Shown: positions 6,913-15,610 of the stretch, piece after piece | Layout: every line of letters begins with the position of its first letter | Position numbering within the stretch: position 1 is the stretch's first letter | Source of the DNA: UBA11164 sp002420085 | GTDB taxonomy: Bacteria; Pseudomonadota; Gammaproteobacteria; Xanthomonadales; Xanthomonadaceae | Length of the DNA: 16,354 bases | NCBI GenBank assembly: GCA_031976395.1 | Contig: DALYLJ010000063.1 | Location: 1 to 16,354 of the forward strand | Direction: 5' to 3' | Notes under the pieces: model-generated | The model's database searches: none | What the model was told of the DNA's origin: nothing | Seen by the model: only the letters and a program-made list of their open reading frames with translations | Program-made: the position numbers and the translations under genes

Positions 6913-7493
6913 CCCCGCCACTCCATGACCAGCAGGGCGGCCATGATCGCCGCTGCAACGATCCACCCGAGTGCCTCGATGTAGCGACGCAGGGTTCGCT
7001 CCAGCCGCTCGCCGCCCCAGGCGACCAGGCCGGCAACCAGGAAGAATCGACCACCGCGACCGATCAGCGAGGCCAGGGTGAACGGTAACAGGGCGATCCC
7101 GGCCGCCCCGGAGGCAATCGTGAATATCTTGTAGGGGATCGGCGTGAATCCGGCGACAAACACGATCCAGAAGCCATAGCGCTCGAACAGTGCCTGCACG
7201 CGGTAATAGGTCGGCGTCCAGCCAAGCCGCTCGATCATCGGCCAGATCGCATCCAGGGCATAACTGCCCAAGGCATAGCCGAGCAGGCCGCCGAGCACCG
7301 AGGCGATCGTGCAGATCGCGGCGAAACGCCACCAGCGCTGTGGTCGCGCCAGGGTCATCGGCGCCAGCATCACGTCCGGCGGGATCGGAAAGATCACCGA
7401 CTCGGCGGCACTCATCGCCGCCAGATAGCCGGGCGCATGGTGGTGGCCCGCCCAGCGCAGGGCACGGTCGTAGATCGGTCCGAACAGTTTCAT
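6909..7493 (-). CDS. yqaA: YqaA-family inner-membrane protein (VTT/SNARE-associated domain)
   Basis: A 194-residue multi-pass membrane protein of the YqaA branch of the DedA/VTT superfamily, possibly a small-molecule or lipid transporter; its exact function is unsettled. Seen: SVIFPIPPDVMLAPM near residue 35, GFTPIPYKIFTIASG near 115, and GRGGRFF near 145, all family signatures, plus several hydrophobic helices and a C-terminal one. The ATG at 7493 has a GGAG ribosome site at good spacing, lies 10 bases after the pcm stop and gives the standard family length. Its stop overlaps the nlpD GTG by 4 bases. The same gene sits between pcm and nlpD in Xanthomonadales. Confidence 0.9.
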   Translation of the reverse strand: MKLFGPIYDRALRWAGHHHAPGYLAAMSAAESVIFPIPPDVMLAPMTLARPQRWWRFAAICTIASVLGGLLGYALGSYALDAIWPMIERLGWTPTYYRVQALFERYGFWIVFVAGFTPIPYKIFTIASGAAGIALLPFTLASLIGRGGRFFLVAGLVAWGGERLERTLRRYIEALGWIVAAAIMAALLVMEWRG

Positions 7494-7503
7494 CGCCACT
7501 CCA

Positions 7504-8184
7504 TCATGCCAGTCCGGCCAGCAAGGGCACGAACACCACCGGGCCAAGCCGCTCATGTTCGAGCGTGGCGCCGTTCTTGTGGATCCTGACCAGTTCCTGC
7601 TCACGCCCGGCGCCGACCGGTGCCACCAGTACGCCGCCATCGGCCAACTGCGCCAGCAATGCCGGCTCGATGCCGGCACCGGCGGCCGTGACCAGGATGG
7701 CATCGAACGGCGCAGCATCGGCCCAGCCGATCCGACCGTCATCGTGACGCACCCGGATGGTGTCGATCCCGAGCCGGCGAAATCGCCGCCGCGCCTGACG
7801 CAGCAATTCGTCGATGCGCTCGACTGAATACACCGATTCGATCAGCATCGCCAGGACGGCGGCCTGGTAGCCGGAGCCGGTGCCGATTTCCAGCACCCGT
7901 GCCGGCAGACCGCGCTCGATCAGGGCTTCAGTCATCCGCGCGACCACCCACGGTTGGCTGATGGTCTGGCCGCGACCGATCGGCAGGGCGGTGTCCTCGT
8001 AAGCGCGCGAGGCCAATGCCTCGTCGATGAACAGATGCCTCGGCAGAGTACGGATCGCGGTCAGCACGCGCTCGTCGCGAATGCCGCCCTCGTTGCGCAG
8101 GCGTTCGACCAGACGATCGCGCGCCCGCTGCGAGGTCATGCCGAGGCCACTGGTGTCGGGCTGGAGTCGGAATGTCGGGGTCAT
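7504..8184 (-). CDS. pcm: Protein-L-isoaspartate O-methyltransferase
   Basis: A 226-residue SAM-dependent methyltransferase that starts repair of isoaspartyl residues in damaged proteins, in the cytosol. Seen: the PCMT signature ALPIGRGQTISQPWVVARM (about 66-84), SAM motif I VLEIGTGSGYQAAVLA (97-112), post-I VYSVERIDEL, and motif II DAILVTAA. The ATG at 8184 overlaps the surE stop (ATGA at 8181-8184), which supports this start; a later ATG 15 codons in would also be possible. surE-pcm is a classic stationary-phase and stress-survival pair. Confidence 0.97.
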   Translation of the reverse strand: MTPTFRLQPDTSGLGMTSQRARDRLVERLRNEGGIRDERVLTAIRTLPRHLFIDEALASRAYEDTALPIGRGQTISQPWVVARMTEALIERGLPARVLEIGTGSGYQAAVLAMLIESVYSVERIDELLRQARRRFRRLGIDTIRVRHDDGRIGWADAAPFDAILVTAAGAGIEPALLAQLADGGVLVAPVGAGREQELVRIHKNGATLEHERLGPVVFVPLLAGLA

Positions 8185-8960
8185 GGCGTTCCTCGCAGAC
8201 CGTCGGCGAGGCCACCAACCCAGGACGCCACCTTTTCCAGCGCCTGGTAGCGGGTCAGATCGACATGGATCGGGGTGATCGAAACGAAACCGCGACGCAC
8301 GGCATCGAAGTCGGTACCCGGACCGGCATCCTGCTCGGGACCGGGCGGCCCGATCCACCACAACGGCCGACCGCGCGGATCGAACTGCTCGACACAGGGC
8401 TCGGCACGATGGCGATGGCCGAGCCGGGCGACCTCGAAACCGGCGATCTCGTGCCACGGCAGATCCGGGACATTGACGTTCAGGATGGTATCGGCCGGCA
8501 GCGGGTCGAGCGCCAGACGGGTCATGATCGCCAGGGCAGCCCGGGCACCGGACTGGAAGTGGCGGCCACCGCCCTCGCGGTACGACAGCGATACGGCGAT
8601 CGCCGGCAAGCCCAGGAAGCGACCCTCCATCGCTGCCGCGACCGTGCCCGAGTAGATCACGTCATCACCCAGGTTGGGGCCCGCGTTGATGCCGGAAACC
8701 ACGATATCCGGCTCCCGATCGAGCAGGCCGGCCAGTGCCAGATGCACGCAGTCGGTCGGCGTGCCATCGACGCGCCAGACGTTCGGTGCCACCGGCACGG
8801 CCCGAATCGGTCGGTCCAGGGTCAGGGAGTTGCTCGCCCCCGAGCGGTCGCGATCCGGCGCAACCAGCACGACATCATGGCCCGCCTCCCTGAGTGTGGC
8901 GGCAAGACAAAGGATTCCCGGCGCCTCCACGCCATCGTCGTTACTGACCAGTACGCGCAT
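8181..8960 (-). CDS. surE: 5'/3'-nucleotidase SurE
   Basis: A 259-residue metal-dependent nucleotidase acting on nucleoside monophosphates. Seen: the N-terminal MRVLVSNDDG with metal ligands Asp8 and Asp9, the DRSGASNSLTL segment with the ligand Ser40, and SGINAGPNLGDDVIYSGTV starting at about 89 with the conserved Asn. The ATG at 8960 is preceded by GGAG at good spacing, and the N-terminal strand begins immediately as in the family. It is first in the surE-pcm-yqaA-nlpD operon and divergent from smr across 107 bases. Confidence 0.97.
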   Translation of the reverse strand: MRVLVSNDDGVEAPGILCLAATLREAGHDVVLVAPDRDRSGASNSLTLDRPIRAVPVAPNVWRVDGTPTDCVHLALAGLLDREPDIVVSGINAGPNLGDDVIYSGTVAAAMEGRFLGLPAIAVSLSYREGGGRHFQSGARAALAIMTRLALDPLPADTILNVNVPDLPWHEIAGFEVARLGHRHRAEPCVEQFDPRGRPLWWIGPPGPEQDAGPGTDFDAVRRGFVSITPIHVDLTRYQALEKVASWVGGLADGLRGTP

Positions 8961-8983
8961 GCGATCTCCAGCGAAGCGCGTCC

Positions 8984-8989
8984 ATGATA
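8984..8989 (-). promoter_or_regulatory. Candidate -10 element of the surE operon promoter
   Basis: TATCAT on the minus strand (5 of 6 to consensus) would place the transcript start about 16 bases before the surE ATG, leaving room for the GGAG site. No clear -35 is seen at 17-base spacing. Confidence 0.35.
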
Positions 8990-9009
8990 CCGGATGACCC
9001 GCATGGTCA

Positions 9010-9025
9010 CGGCAGATGGCTGCCG
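9010..9025. repeat. Hairpin in the surE-smr divergent region
   Basis: CGGCAG-atgg-CTGCCG (9010-9025) is a 6-base perfect stem. It is framed by GGTCAC (9005-9010) and GTGACC (9033-9038), so the divergent region has nested dyads. It may be an operator between the two promoters. Confidence 0.35.
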
Positions 9026-9032
9026 CAACCGG

Positions 9033-9061
9033 GTGACCGGAGCGCCACAAGCAGGTAGTCT
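9033..9061 (+). promoter_or_regulatory. Possible smr promoter
   Basis: GTGACC (9033-9038), 17 bases, TAGTCT (9056-9061) is a weak-to-moderate sigma-70 match. It lies so close to the ATG at 9068 that the mRNA would be leaderless or nearly so. Chance occurrence is possible. Confidence 0.25.
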
Positions 9062-9067
9062 GCCGAC

Positions 9068-9649
9068 ATGGCACCGTCGCGCAAACGCAGTCCTAAACCG
9101 ATCTCGACCGAGGATGCCCGGCTGTTCCGGGAGGCGATCGGTCCGGTCCGTCGGATCGAAGCAGCGACCACGGTCGCCGCCATCGAACGGACGCCGGCAC
9201 CCCCGGCGCTGGCCCGTCAGTTGCAGCGCGACGAGCACGCGGCGCTGCTGGAATCCCGGCATGGCGAGATCGACGGCGACCTGCTCGACGGCAACGAACC
9301 CCTGGCCTATCGCCGCGAGCATGTGCCGCCACGGGTGCTGTCACGCCTCAAGCGAGCCGGCTATGCCGTAGAGGATGAACTCGACCTGCATCGGATGACC
9401 GCGAATGCCGCCCGCGCCGCCCTGCGGCAGTTCTTCGCCGAGGCCCATCGCGAGCGCCGAAGCTGCCTGGCGATCATCCACGGCAAGGGACTGCGCTCGG
9501 AAGCCGGCACCCCGGTTCTGCGTCCGCTGGTCGCGGAATGGCTGCTCCATCGCGCCGACGTATTGGCCTTCACCTCGGCACCCGCAGCCCTGGGCGGAAC
9601 CGGCGCGCTGCTGGTGCTGATCGACCGTCAGCGGCGCCGGCCCGGCTGA
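9068..9649 (+). CDS. smr: Smr-domain protein (Smr/MutS2-like, DUF1820/YdaL type)
   Basis: A 193-residue protein whose C-terminal half is an Smr domain, a fold with nicking-nuclease or RNA-binding activity in some members; its role in this stand-alone form is poorly known. Seen: LDLHRMTANAARAALRQFF (about 105-123) and the core IIHGKGLRS (136-144), the two hallmark motifs, with the usual Pro-rich SAPAALGGTGALLVLI ending. The N-terminal 90 residues are charged and low in hydrophobics, as in bacterial stand-alone Smr proteins. The ATG at 9068 is preceded by an AGGTAG-like site. It is divergent from surE, an arrangement also found in Xanthomonadales. Confidence 0.93.
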   Translation: MAPSRKRSPKPISTEDARLFREAIGPVRRIEAATTVAAIERTPAPPALARQLQRDEHAALLESRHGEIDGDLLDGNEPLAYRREHVPPRVLSRLKRAGYAVEDELDLHRMTANAARAALRQFFAEAHRERRSCLAIIHGKGLRSEAGTPVLRPLVAEWLLHRADVLAFTSAPAALGGTGALLVLIDRQRRRPG

Positions 9650-9690
9650 GCCCGATCACCCCGCGACTGCCGACAGCGACCAGCAGCCGA

Positions 9691-9903
9691 TCAACGCGGC
9701 AGACTGTCGTCCTCGCGCGGTTCGTTGGGCGGATTCACCCAGCGCAAGGCAACCCCGCGTCGGCGGGCGACCCGCTCGACCAGTTGCATGTACTCGGCAT
9801 CGCTGCGGATGGTTGCCTTGGACTCGGCCAAGGGCGGCGAGGTCGTGGCGCAGGCCGCGACCAGACAGATGGCTGAAACGGAAAGCAACACTCGGATGCG
9901 CAT
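9691..9903 (-). CDS. Small lipoprotein, function unknown
   Basis: A 70-residue predicted lipoprotein: MRIR, a hydrophobic segment, and the lipobox LVAAC with Cys18. The mature part is about 53 residues, charged, and contains YMQLVERVARRRGVALRWVNPP, followed by an acidic/polar tail. The ATG at 9903 has a GGGAGA ribosome site at good spacing. It is convergent with smr (about 40 bases between the stops). I do not recognise a named family. The pattern 'ERxARRRGVxxxWVNPP' may be a conserved feature of Lysobacterales lipoproteins, but this is from memory and unverified. Confidence 0.75.
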   Translation of the reverse strand: MRIRVLLSVSAICLVAACATTSPPLAESKATIRSDAEYMQLVERVARRRGVALRWVNPPNEPREDDSLPR

Positions 9904-10150
9904 GGCGATCTCCCGTCGAACAGCGGACCCTATGGCCCGGACAACGTATCGAACGCCATCCATTCGACCACGTGATCGACCCGACAGCGGCATCCACCCT
10001 GCATGTTCGGAGCGACGTGCCCTCCTGGCGCACCGACCTTCCCCGTCGGCACACGGATGACGTTCGACGACCCGCCGACCCGATGCGCGCGGCGGTCGTG
10101 TGAACCGCATGCGGAAGGTCGGACCGGCCCGTCCTAACTTACGCCTTCTC

Positions 10151-10170
10151 CCGGACTTGGCAAGTGCCGG
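10151..10170. terminator. Hairpin after truD
   Basis: CCGGACTTG-g-CAAGT-g-CCGG pairs as a 9-base stem with one bulge, 22 bases past the truD stop. No T-run follows. The rest of 9904-10191, between the lipoprotein start and truD, shows no gene-like frame; nothing else is evident in it. Confidence 0.35.
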
Positions 10171-10191
10171 AAGCCGCTGTCCGCGATGCCA

Positions 10192-11301
10192 TCAGGCCGC
10201 TCCGGCGACATCGCTGTCGACGCCAGTCGCGTCGGGCCGATCCGGCCGATCCCCGATCGCCTGACCGACCCGCCCGAGGCAGGCCAGCAGGGCCGTGGCA
10301 TAGCAGCCGGCACCGAGCGTGAAGCTCAAATGCAGACGGTCGGCAGCCAGCCACTGGCATTCGAGCGCATCGACCCGGACCCGCAGGGCCCGCCGCTCCT
10401 GGTTCAGACCCGCAGCTTCCAGGCCGGCCGCCAGGGCCGCATGCGGTGCCAGCGCCGCCTGTTCGATCGCCAGCGCCGGTCCGGATGCCATCGAACGGCC
10501 CCGCCCCCAGAGCGGTCCGGTCGGATGGATGTCCAGTTGCCGCGCCCGTTCGGCCAAGGTCGCATCGAGTGGTTCCGGACCGAACACGCTGCGACTGCCA
10601 TCCAGCATCCAGACCTCGCCCTCCAGACCGCTCGCCCAATTGCCGGCAGCGACCCGTGCTGCGAGCACGGCATTGAACAGCACCGAGCGCGCCGCCGACA
10701 GCAGGATGGCACGCTCGCTGCGCTTGACCCGACGTCCGGCGAACATGCTGAGCGCCGCTGCCGGATTGCCGCCGCCACGACCGAACCGCTGCTCACCGAA
10801 GAAGTTCGGCATGCCCTGGACCGCAATCGCCGCCAGCCGCTCGGCCAGCGCCGACCGGTCGCATTCGACCCCACGCAACACCAGTGCGAATCGATTGCCG
10901 GCCAGCGCGCCGCGTTGCAGTTTGCGGTTATGCCAGGCGCGATCCAGCACCCGGAGATCGGGCGCATCGAGGCCAGCCGGATCGGGCGCCGTGCGCCTGG
11001 GCAGATGCACGCTGAAACGCTGAACGGTCAGGGCGTGGCGGTCCTTCATGCCGGCGTAGCCAATCGCGACCTCGGCCACCCCGGCCCAGGCCGCGAGCCG
11101 ACGCGCCACTTCGGCGGTATTCAGGCCACGCTTCTCGATCCGCAGCAGCAGGTGCTCGCCCTCGCCGCTGGCTGGAAAGGCATCGACCTCCTCGACCCGG
11201 AAATCGTCCGGCGTATGGCGGATCAGGGCATCGAACAGTGGCGGTCCGAATGCGCCTGGACCATCGGTTGCGGCCGAAGTCGGCGCCGGCTCAACGTCCA
11301 T
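10192..11301 (-). CDS. truD: tRNA pseudouridine(13) synthase TruD
   Basis: About 369 residues. TruD makes pseudouridine 13 in tRNA-Glu and other tRNAs. Seen: the N-terminal FRVEEVDAFPASGEGEHLLLRIEKRG (described in parts: FRVEE and GEGEH motifs), and the catalytic block GYAGMKDRHALTVQ with Asp87 in the position of E. coli Asp80. HNRKLQRGALAGNRFALVLR and PNFFGEQRFGR (substrate-loop signatures) follow. Start choice: ATG at 11301 or 11307; both overlap the end of ftsB (stop at 11291), by 11 or 17 bases. In most relatives ispD and ispF lie between ftsB and truD; here they are missing. Confidence 0.95.
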   Translation of the reverse strand: MDVEPAPTSAATDGPGAFGPPLFDALIRHTPDDFRVEEVDAFPASGEGEHLLLRIEKRGLNTAEVARRLAAWAGVAEVAIGYAGMKDRHALTVQRFSVHLPRRTAPDPAGLDAPDLRVLDRAWHNRKLQRGALAGNRFALVLRGVECDRSALAERLAAIAVQGMPNFFGEQRFGRGGGNPAAALSMFAGRRVKRSERAILLSAARSVLFNAVLAARVAAGNWASGLEGEVWMLDGSRSVFGPEPLDATLAERARQLDIHPTGPLWGRGRSMASGPALAIEQAALAPHAALAAGLEAAGLNQERRALRVRVDALECQWLAADRLHLSFTLGAGCYATALLACLGRVGQAIGDRPDRPDATGVDSDVAGAA

Positions 11302-11590
11302 CGGCATCCGGCTCGGACGACTCGATGATCCGATAGAACACCTCGCCAGGCAGCACCAGGCCCAACTCCGACCGTGCCCGCTCCTCGACGGCATCGTCAC
11401 CCTGCTTCAGGCCCTCGACTTCAGCAGCCAGGGCATCATTGCGGGTACGCAGCAACCGGTTGCGCTCACGCTGCTCGACCACCGATTGCTCCAGACCGCG
11501 CGCTCTGACAGCGACACCGTCGCCAGACCACAGCCGGTACTGGAGCCCAGCCAGAAGAACCATCAGGACCACGATCAGCCAGCGTGTCAT
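11291..11590 (-). CDS. ftsB: Cell division protein FtsB
   Basis: A 99-residue bitopic division protein that bridges FtsL and FtsQ in the inner-membrane divisome. Seen: a single N-terminal transmembrane helix (LIVVLMVLLAGLQYRLW, about 5-21), then a heptad-like coiled coil (LEQSVVEQRERNRLLRTRN and onwards), then EERARSELGLVLPGEVFYRI, the conserved FtsB ending around the Glu-Arg-Ala/LGL/GE-F motif. The ATG at 11590 has a GAGG site upstream. It follows eno after 133 bases, as in E. coli and Xanthomonas. Confidence 0.94.
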   Translation of the reverse strand: MTRWLIVVLMVLLAGLQYRLWSGDGVAVRARGLEQSVVEQRERNRLLRTRNDALAAEVEGLKQGDDAVEERARSELGLVLPGEVFYRIIESSEPDADGR

Positions 11591-11723
11591 GATCGCCTCA
11601 ACTCGGTCGGTGAAGGATGGCGTCGGCCAGTATCGATGCCGCACGGACGGTACAACATCGAAAGCGGTTCCGCGCGTTCTGCCGGCGATCATCGCACGAA
11701 CCGACCTGGACCGGCGACCCGAC

Positions 11724-13007
11724 TCAGGCACCGAGCCGCTGGAACACCGCCCGACCGGGGTAGCGCGCCCGGCTGGCCAATGCCTGCTCGATCCGCAGCA
11801 ACTGGTTGTACTTGGCCACCCGATCGGACCGACACAGCGAGCCGGTCTTGATCTGGCTCGCCGTGGTCGCCACCGCGATATCGGCGATCGTGGTGTCCTC
11901 GGTCTCGCCGGAACGATGCGAGATGACGGCAGCATAGCCGGCCGCATCAGCCATCGCGATCGCCTGCAAGGTCTCGCTCAGGGTGCCGATCTGGTTGACC
12001 TTGATCAGGATGGCATTGGCGACACCCCGATCGATGCCCTCGCGGAAGATCCGGGGATTGGTGACGAACACGTCGTCGCCAACCAGTTGCACCCGCTTGC
12101 CGAGCGCAGCCGTGAGCTGGCTCCAGCCCTCCCAGTCATCCTCGGCCATGCCGTCCTCGATACTGACGATCGGGTACTGGCGACACCAGCCAGCGAGGAA
12201 TTCGACGAACTCCTGCGAACCGAACCGCTGGTTCTCGCCGACCAGATGGTACTTGCCGTTGTCGAAGAACTCGCTGCTGGCGACATCCAGACCGAGCACG
12301 ATCTCCTCGCCCGGATGGTAGCCGGCCTTGCCGATCGCTTCGAGGATCACTTCGATCGCCTCCTCGTTGGAGCGCAGGTCCGGCGCGAAACCACCCTCGT
12401 CACCGACCGCCGTCGACAGCGCCCGGCCCTTGAGCACCGACTTCAGGGCATGGAACACCTCGACCCCGGCCCGCAGCGCCTCGGAAAAGCGATCGAAACC
12501 GACTGGCAGGATCATGAACTCCTGCATATCGACATTGTTGTCGGCATGCGCACCGCCATTGATGATGTTCATCATCGGCACCGGCAGGCTGACCTCACGA
12601 CCGCCGGCCAGATAGGCCCACAGCGGTTCGCCCCGGGCCGCCGCCACGGCATGGACGCTGGCCAGCGAAACCCCGAGCAGGGCATTGGCTCCCAGGCGAC
12701 CCTTGTTCTCGGTGCCGTCGAGATCGATCAGTGCCTGATCGAGCCCGGCCTGATCGCTGGCATCCCGCCCGCGCACGGCATCGGCGATGGTCTCGTTGAC
12801 ATGACCGACCGCCTTCTGCACGCCCTTGCCGAGATAGCGGGTGCGGTCGCCGTCGCGCAGTTCGACCGCCTCCTTGCTGCCGGTGGACGCGCCGGAGGGA
12901 ACCGCCGCACGGCCCCGATGACCGGTATCGAGCGTGACTTCCGCTTCGAGGGTTGGATTGCCGCGTGAATCGAGGATTTCGCGGGCCTGGACGTGTGCGA
13001 TCTTCAT
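11724..13007 (-). CDS. eno: Enolase
   Basis: A 427-residue phosphopyruvate hydratase (2-phosphoglycerate to phosphoenolpyruvate), full length for the family. It is also a known component of the RNA degradosome in E. coli. Seen: the N-terminal AREILDSRGNPTLEAEV, the SGASTG loop at 39-43, GDEGGFAP with catalytic Glu204, metal ligands Asp241, Glu284 and Asp311, catalytic Lys336 in ILIKVNQIG, and the signature SHRSGETEDT with His364. The ATG at 13007 starts the family-typical MKIAHVQAREI; the frame can be extended upstream, but only into the overlapping kdsA region. It follows kdsA after 19 bases, so it is very likely co-transcribed with it. Confidence 0.99.
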   Translation of the reverse strand: MKIAHVQAREILDSRGNPTLEAEVTLDTGHRGRAAVPSGASTGSKEAVELRDGDRTRYLGKGVQKAVGHVNETIADAVRGRDASDQAGLDQALIDLDGTENKGRLGANALLGVSLASVHAVAAARGEPLWAYLAGGREVSLPVPMMNIINGGAHADNNVDMQEFMILPVGFDRFSEALRAGVEVFHALKSVLKGRALSTAVGDEGGFAPDLRSNEEAIEVILEAIGKAGYHPGEEIVLGLDVASSEFFDNGKYHLVGENQRFGSQEFVEFLAGWCRQYPIVSIEDGMAEDDWEGWSQLTAALGKRVQLVGDDVFVTNPRIFREGIDRGVANAILIKVNQIGTLSETLQAIAMADAAGYAAVISHRSGETEDTTIADIAVATTASQIKTGSLCRSDRVAKYNQLLRIEQALASRARYPGRAVFQRLGA

Positions 13008-13026
13008 CTCCGTTCGGTCTCTCTGG

Positions 13027-13860
13027 TCAGGACTGGGTTTCGAGCAGGGGGCTGGCCTTGACGATCCGATCGAGCGCCAGCAGGGTTTCCAGCAGCGCCT
13101 CCATGCGGTCCAGGGGCCAGGCATTGGGGCCATCCGACAAGGCGCTGTCGGGATCGGGATGGGTCTCGGCGAACACGCCGGCAACGCCGGCCGCGACCGC
13201 CGCCCGCGCCAGCACCGGCACGAATTCGCGCTGGCCACCGGAGCGATCGCCCTGCCCACCCGGCAACTGCACCGAATGGGTGGCATCGAACACCACCGGA
13301 CAGCCGGTCTCACGCAGCACCGCCAGCGAGCGCATGTCCGACACCAGGTTGTTGTAGCCGAAACTGGCACCGCGCTCGCACACCATGAGCTGCTCGTTGC
13401 CGACCGCCCGTGCCTTGGCGACCACGTGGCGCATGTCCCACGGCGCCAGGAACTGGCCCTTCTTGATGTTCACCGGCAAACCGGTGCGCGCGACGTTCTG
13501 GATGAAATCGGTCTGCCGGCACAGGAAGGCCGGCGTCTGGAGCACATCCACCACCGAAGCCACCTCGGCAAGCGGTGTGTACTCGTGAACATCGGTCAGC
13601 ACCGGCACACCGATCTGACGCTTGACCTCGGCCAGCACCTGCAAGCCGAATTCGATGCCCGGACCGCGAAAACTGGCGCCCGAACTGCGATTAGCCTTGT
13701 CGAAGCTGGACTTGAAAATGAACGGAATCGCCAGGCGCTCGGTGATTTCCTTCAGCCGCCCCGCGACATCAAGCTGCAACTGCATCGACTCGACCACACA
13801 CGGACCGGCGATCAGGAACAGCGGCCGATCGATGCCGACCTCGAAACCGCACAGCCTCAT
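13027..13860 (-). CDS. kdsA: 3-deoxy-8-phosphooctulonate synthase (Kdo-8-P synthase), metal-type
   Basis: A 277-residue enzyme joining arabinose-5-phosphate and phosphoenolpyruvate to give Kdo-8-phosphate for LPS inner core. Seen: LIAGPCVVES (about 17-26), KSSFDKANRSS, VPVLTDVHE, GPGIEFGL, FDATHSVQLPGG and AETHPDPDSALSDGPN. The Cys in LIAGPC (Cys21) together with the later His, Glu and Asp is the ligand set of metal-dependent enzymes such as the Aquifex one; E. coli has Asn at that site and is metal-independent. The ATG at 13860 is preferred over an in-frame GTG two codons earlier. It sits between pyrG (64 bases) and eno (19 bases). Confidence 0.97.
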   Translation of the reverse strand: MRLCGFEVGIDRPLFLIAGPCVVESMQLQLDVAGRLKEITERLAIPFIFKSSFDKANRSSGASFRGPGIEFGLQVLAEVKRQIGVPVLTDVHEYTPLAEVASVVDVLQTPAFLCRQTDFIQNVARTGLPVNIKKGQFLAPWDMRHVVAKARAVGNEQLMVCERGASFGYNNLVSDMRSLAVLRETGCPVVFDATHSVQLPGGQGDRSGGQREFVPVLARAAVAAGVAGVFAETHPDPDSALSDGPNAWPLDRMEALLETLLALDRIVKASPLLETQS

Positions 13861-13924
13861 GCCCACACCCCGCCCACACCGTCACGCGCTGGGCGCACCC
13901 GCAACTTCAACCGAACGCCCTCGG

Positions 13925-15586
13925 TCATGCCGTCGCCTCCGCGCCCGCATGGGCCGCCCGGTATGCCCGCGCCGCGCCGATGAAACCGATGAACAATGGA
14001 TGACCATCGCGCGGCGTCGAGAGGAATTCCGGATGTGCCTGGCAGGCCAGGAACCACGGATGCACGCTGCGCGGCAACTCGATCATCTCGACCAGGCCAT
14101 CGTCGAGCGACATTGCCGAGATCACCAGCCCGGCCGCTTCCAGACGGTTCCGGTAGCGGTTGTTGAATTCGTAGCGGTGACGATGCCGCTCGGCAACGAC
14201 ATCGCGTCCGTACAACTCACGCGCCAGGGTGCCGGACTTCAGGCGACACTCCTGTAATCCGAGCCGCATCGTGCCGCCAAGATCGGAAGCTTCATCGCGT
14301 CGCTCAACCTCGCCCGACGCAGTACGCCACTCGGTGATCAGCCCGATCACCGGATGCGCACAGTCGCGAACGTTCTCGGTGCTGTTGGCGCCGGCCAGAC
14401 CAACCACATGGCGCGCGTAATCGACCACCGCCGCCTGCATGCCATAGCAGATGCCGAAGTACGGAATCCCCTGTTCACGGGCATGCCGCGAGGCCAGCAC
14501 CTTGCCCTCGAAGCCGCGATCGCCGAATCCGCCCGGCACCAGGATGGCATCGACCCCTGCCAATGCTGCCGTGCCTTCCCGCTCGACCTGCTCGGACTCC
14601 AGCCACTGCAAGCGCACCGTCGTGCGCTGGCGCAGCCCGCCATGGCGAAGCGCCTCTGCCAGGGACTTGTAGGCATCGGCATGATCGACGTACTTGCCGA
14701 CCACGGCCACCGTCACCGCATCGACCGGATGGGTCATGGCATCGACCACCGCGCGCCATTCCGACAGATCGGCTTCGCCGACCGTGTCGGTCAGCGCCAA
14801 CCGATCGAGCACGATCCGGTCCAGTTCCTGCTCGTGCAGCCAGACCGGAATCCGGTAGATGTTGTCGAGATCGACCGCCGAGATCACCGCCTCCGATGCG
14901 ACATTGGTGAACAGGGCGATCTTGCGCCGTTCCGACTCCGGCAAGGGCCGCTCGCTGCGACACAGCAGCACATCCGGCTGGATACCGATCGAACGCAATT
15001 CCTTGACCGAGTGCTGGGTCGGCTTGGTCTTCAACTCGCCGGCCGCAGCGATGTAGGGCACCAGGGTCAAGTGTATGAACAGGGCGCGGCTCGGTCCGCG
15101 CTCGCTGCGAATCTGCCGTATCGCCTCCAGGAACGGCAGCGACTCGATATCACCGACCGTGCCGCCGATCTCGACCAGACCAACATCGAAGCCGGACGTG
15201 GCCTCGTCGATGCAGCGCTTGATCTCGTCGGTGATGTGTGGAATCACCTGCACCGTACCACCGAGATAATCGCCGCGCCGCTCCTTGCGGATCACGTTCT
15301 CGTAGATGCGCCCGGTGGTCACCGAATTGCGCCGGCCAAGCCGGGTGCGCACGAAACGTTCGTAGTGACCCAGATCGAGATCGGTCTCGGCACCATCATC
15401 GGTGACATACACCTCGCCGTGCTGGAACGGACTCATCGTCCCTGGATCGACATTGATGTAGGGGTCGAGCTTCATCAAGGTCACGCGCAGGCCGCGTGCC
15501 TCAAGAATTGCGGCCAGGGATGCGGCAGCGATCCCCTTGCCGAGCGAGGAGACCACACCGCCGGTAACGAAGATGAGGGGCGTCAT
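13925..15586 (-). CDS. pyrG: CTP synthase
   Basis: A 553-residue enzyme making CTP from UTP, ATP and glutamine. The N-terminal amidoligase domain (about 1-268) shows FVTGGVVSSLGKG (P-loop), MKLDPYINVDPGTMSPFQHGE, and TVGDIES for the CTP/UTP site. The C-terminal class I glutamine amidotransferase has GICYGMQ with nucleophile Cys380 (the commoner form is GICLGMQ) and the catalytic His518/Glu520 in QAHPE. The length matches E. coli PyrG (545). The ATG at 15586 gives the canonical start; no clear Shine-Dalgarno precedes it (the leader there reads TCGCTCCCCC). It leads the pyrG-kdsA-eno-ftsB-truD series. Confidence 0.99.
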   Translation of the reverse strand: MTPLIFVTGGVVSSLGKGIAAASLAAILEARGLRVTLMKLDPYINVDPGTMSPFQHGEVYVTDDGAETDLDLGHYERFVRTRLGRRNSVTTGRIYENVIRKERRGDYLGGTVQVIPHITDEIKRCIDEATSGFDVGLVEIGGTVGDIESLPFLEAIRQIRSERGPSRALFIHLTLVPYIAAAGELKTKPTQHSVKELRSIGIQPDVLLCRSERPLPESERRKIALFTNVASEAVISAVDLDNIYRIPVWLHEQELDRIVLDRLALTDTVGEADLSEWRAVVDAMTHPVDAVTVAVVGKYVDHADAYKSLAEALRHGGLRQRTTVRLQWLESEQVEREGTAALAGVDAILVPGGFGDRGFEGKVLASRHAREQGIPYFGICYGMQAAVVDYARHVVGLAGANSTENVRDCAHPVIGLITEWRTASGEVERRDEASDLGGTMRLGLQECRLKSGTLARELYGRDVVAERHRHRYEFNNRYRNRLEAAGLVISAMSLDDGLVEMIELPRSVHPWFLACQAHPEFLSTPRDGHPLFIGFIGAARAYRAAHAGAEATA

Positions 15587-15610
15587 GGGGGAGCGATGCT
15601 GGAAAACCCT

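Noticed and set aside
11439..12968. 509-codon plus-strand frame opposite eno and ftsB
   Set aside because: It is antisense to full-length enolase, with no domain evidence.
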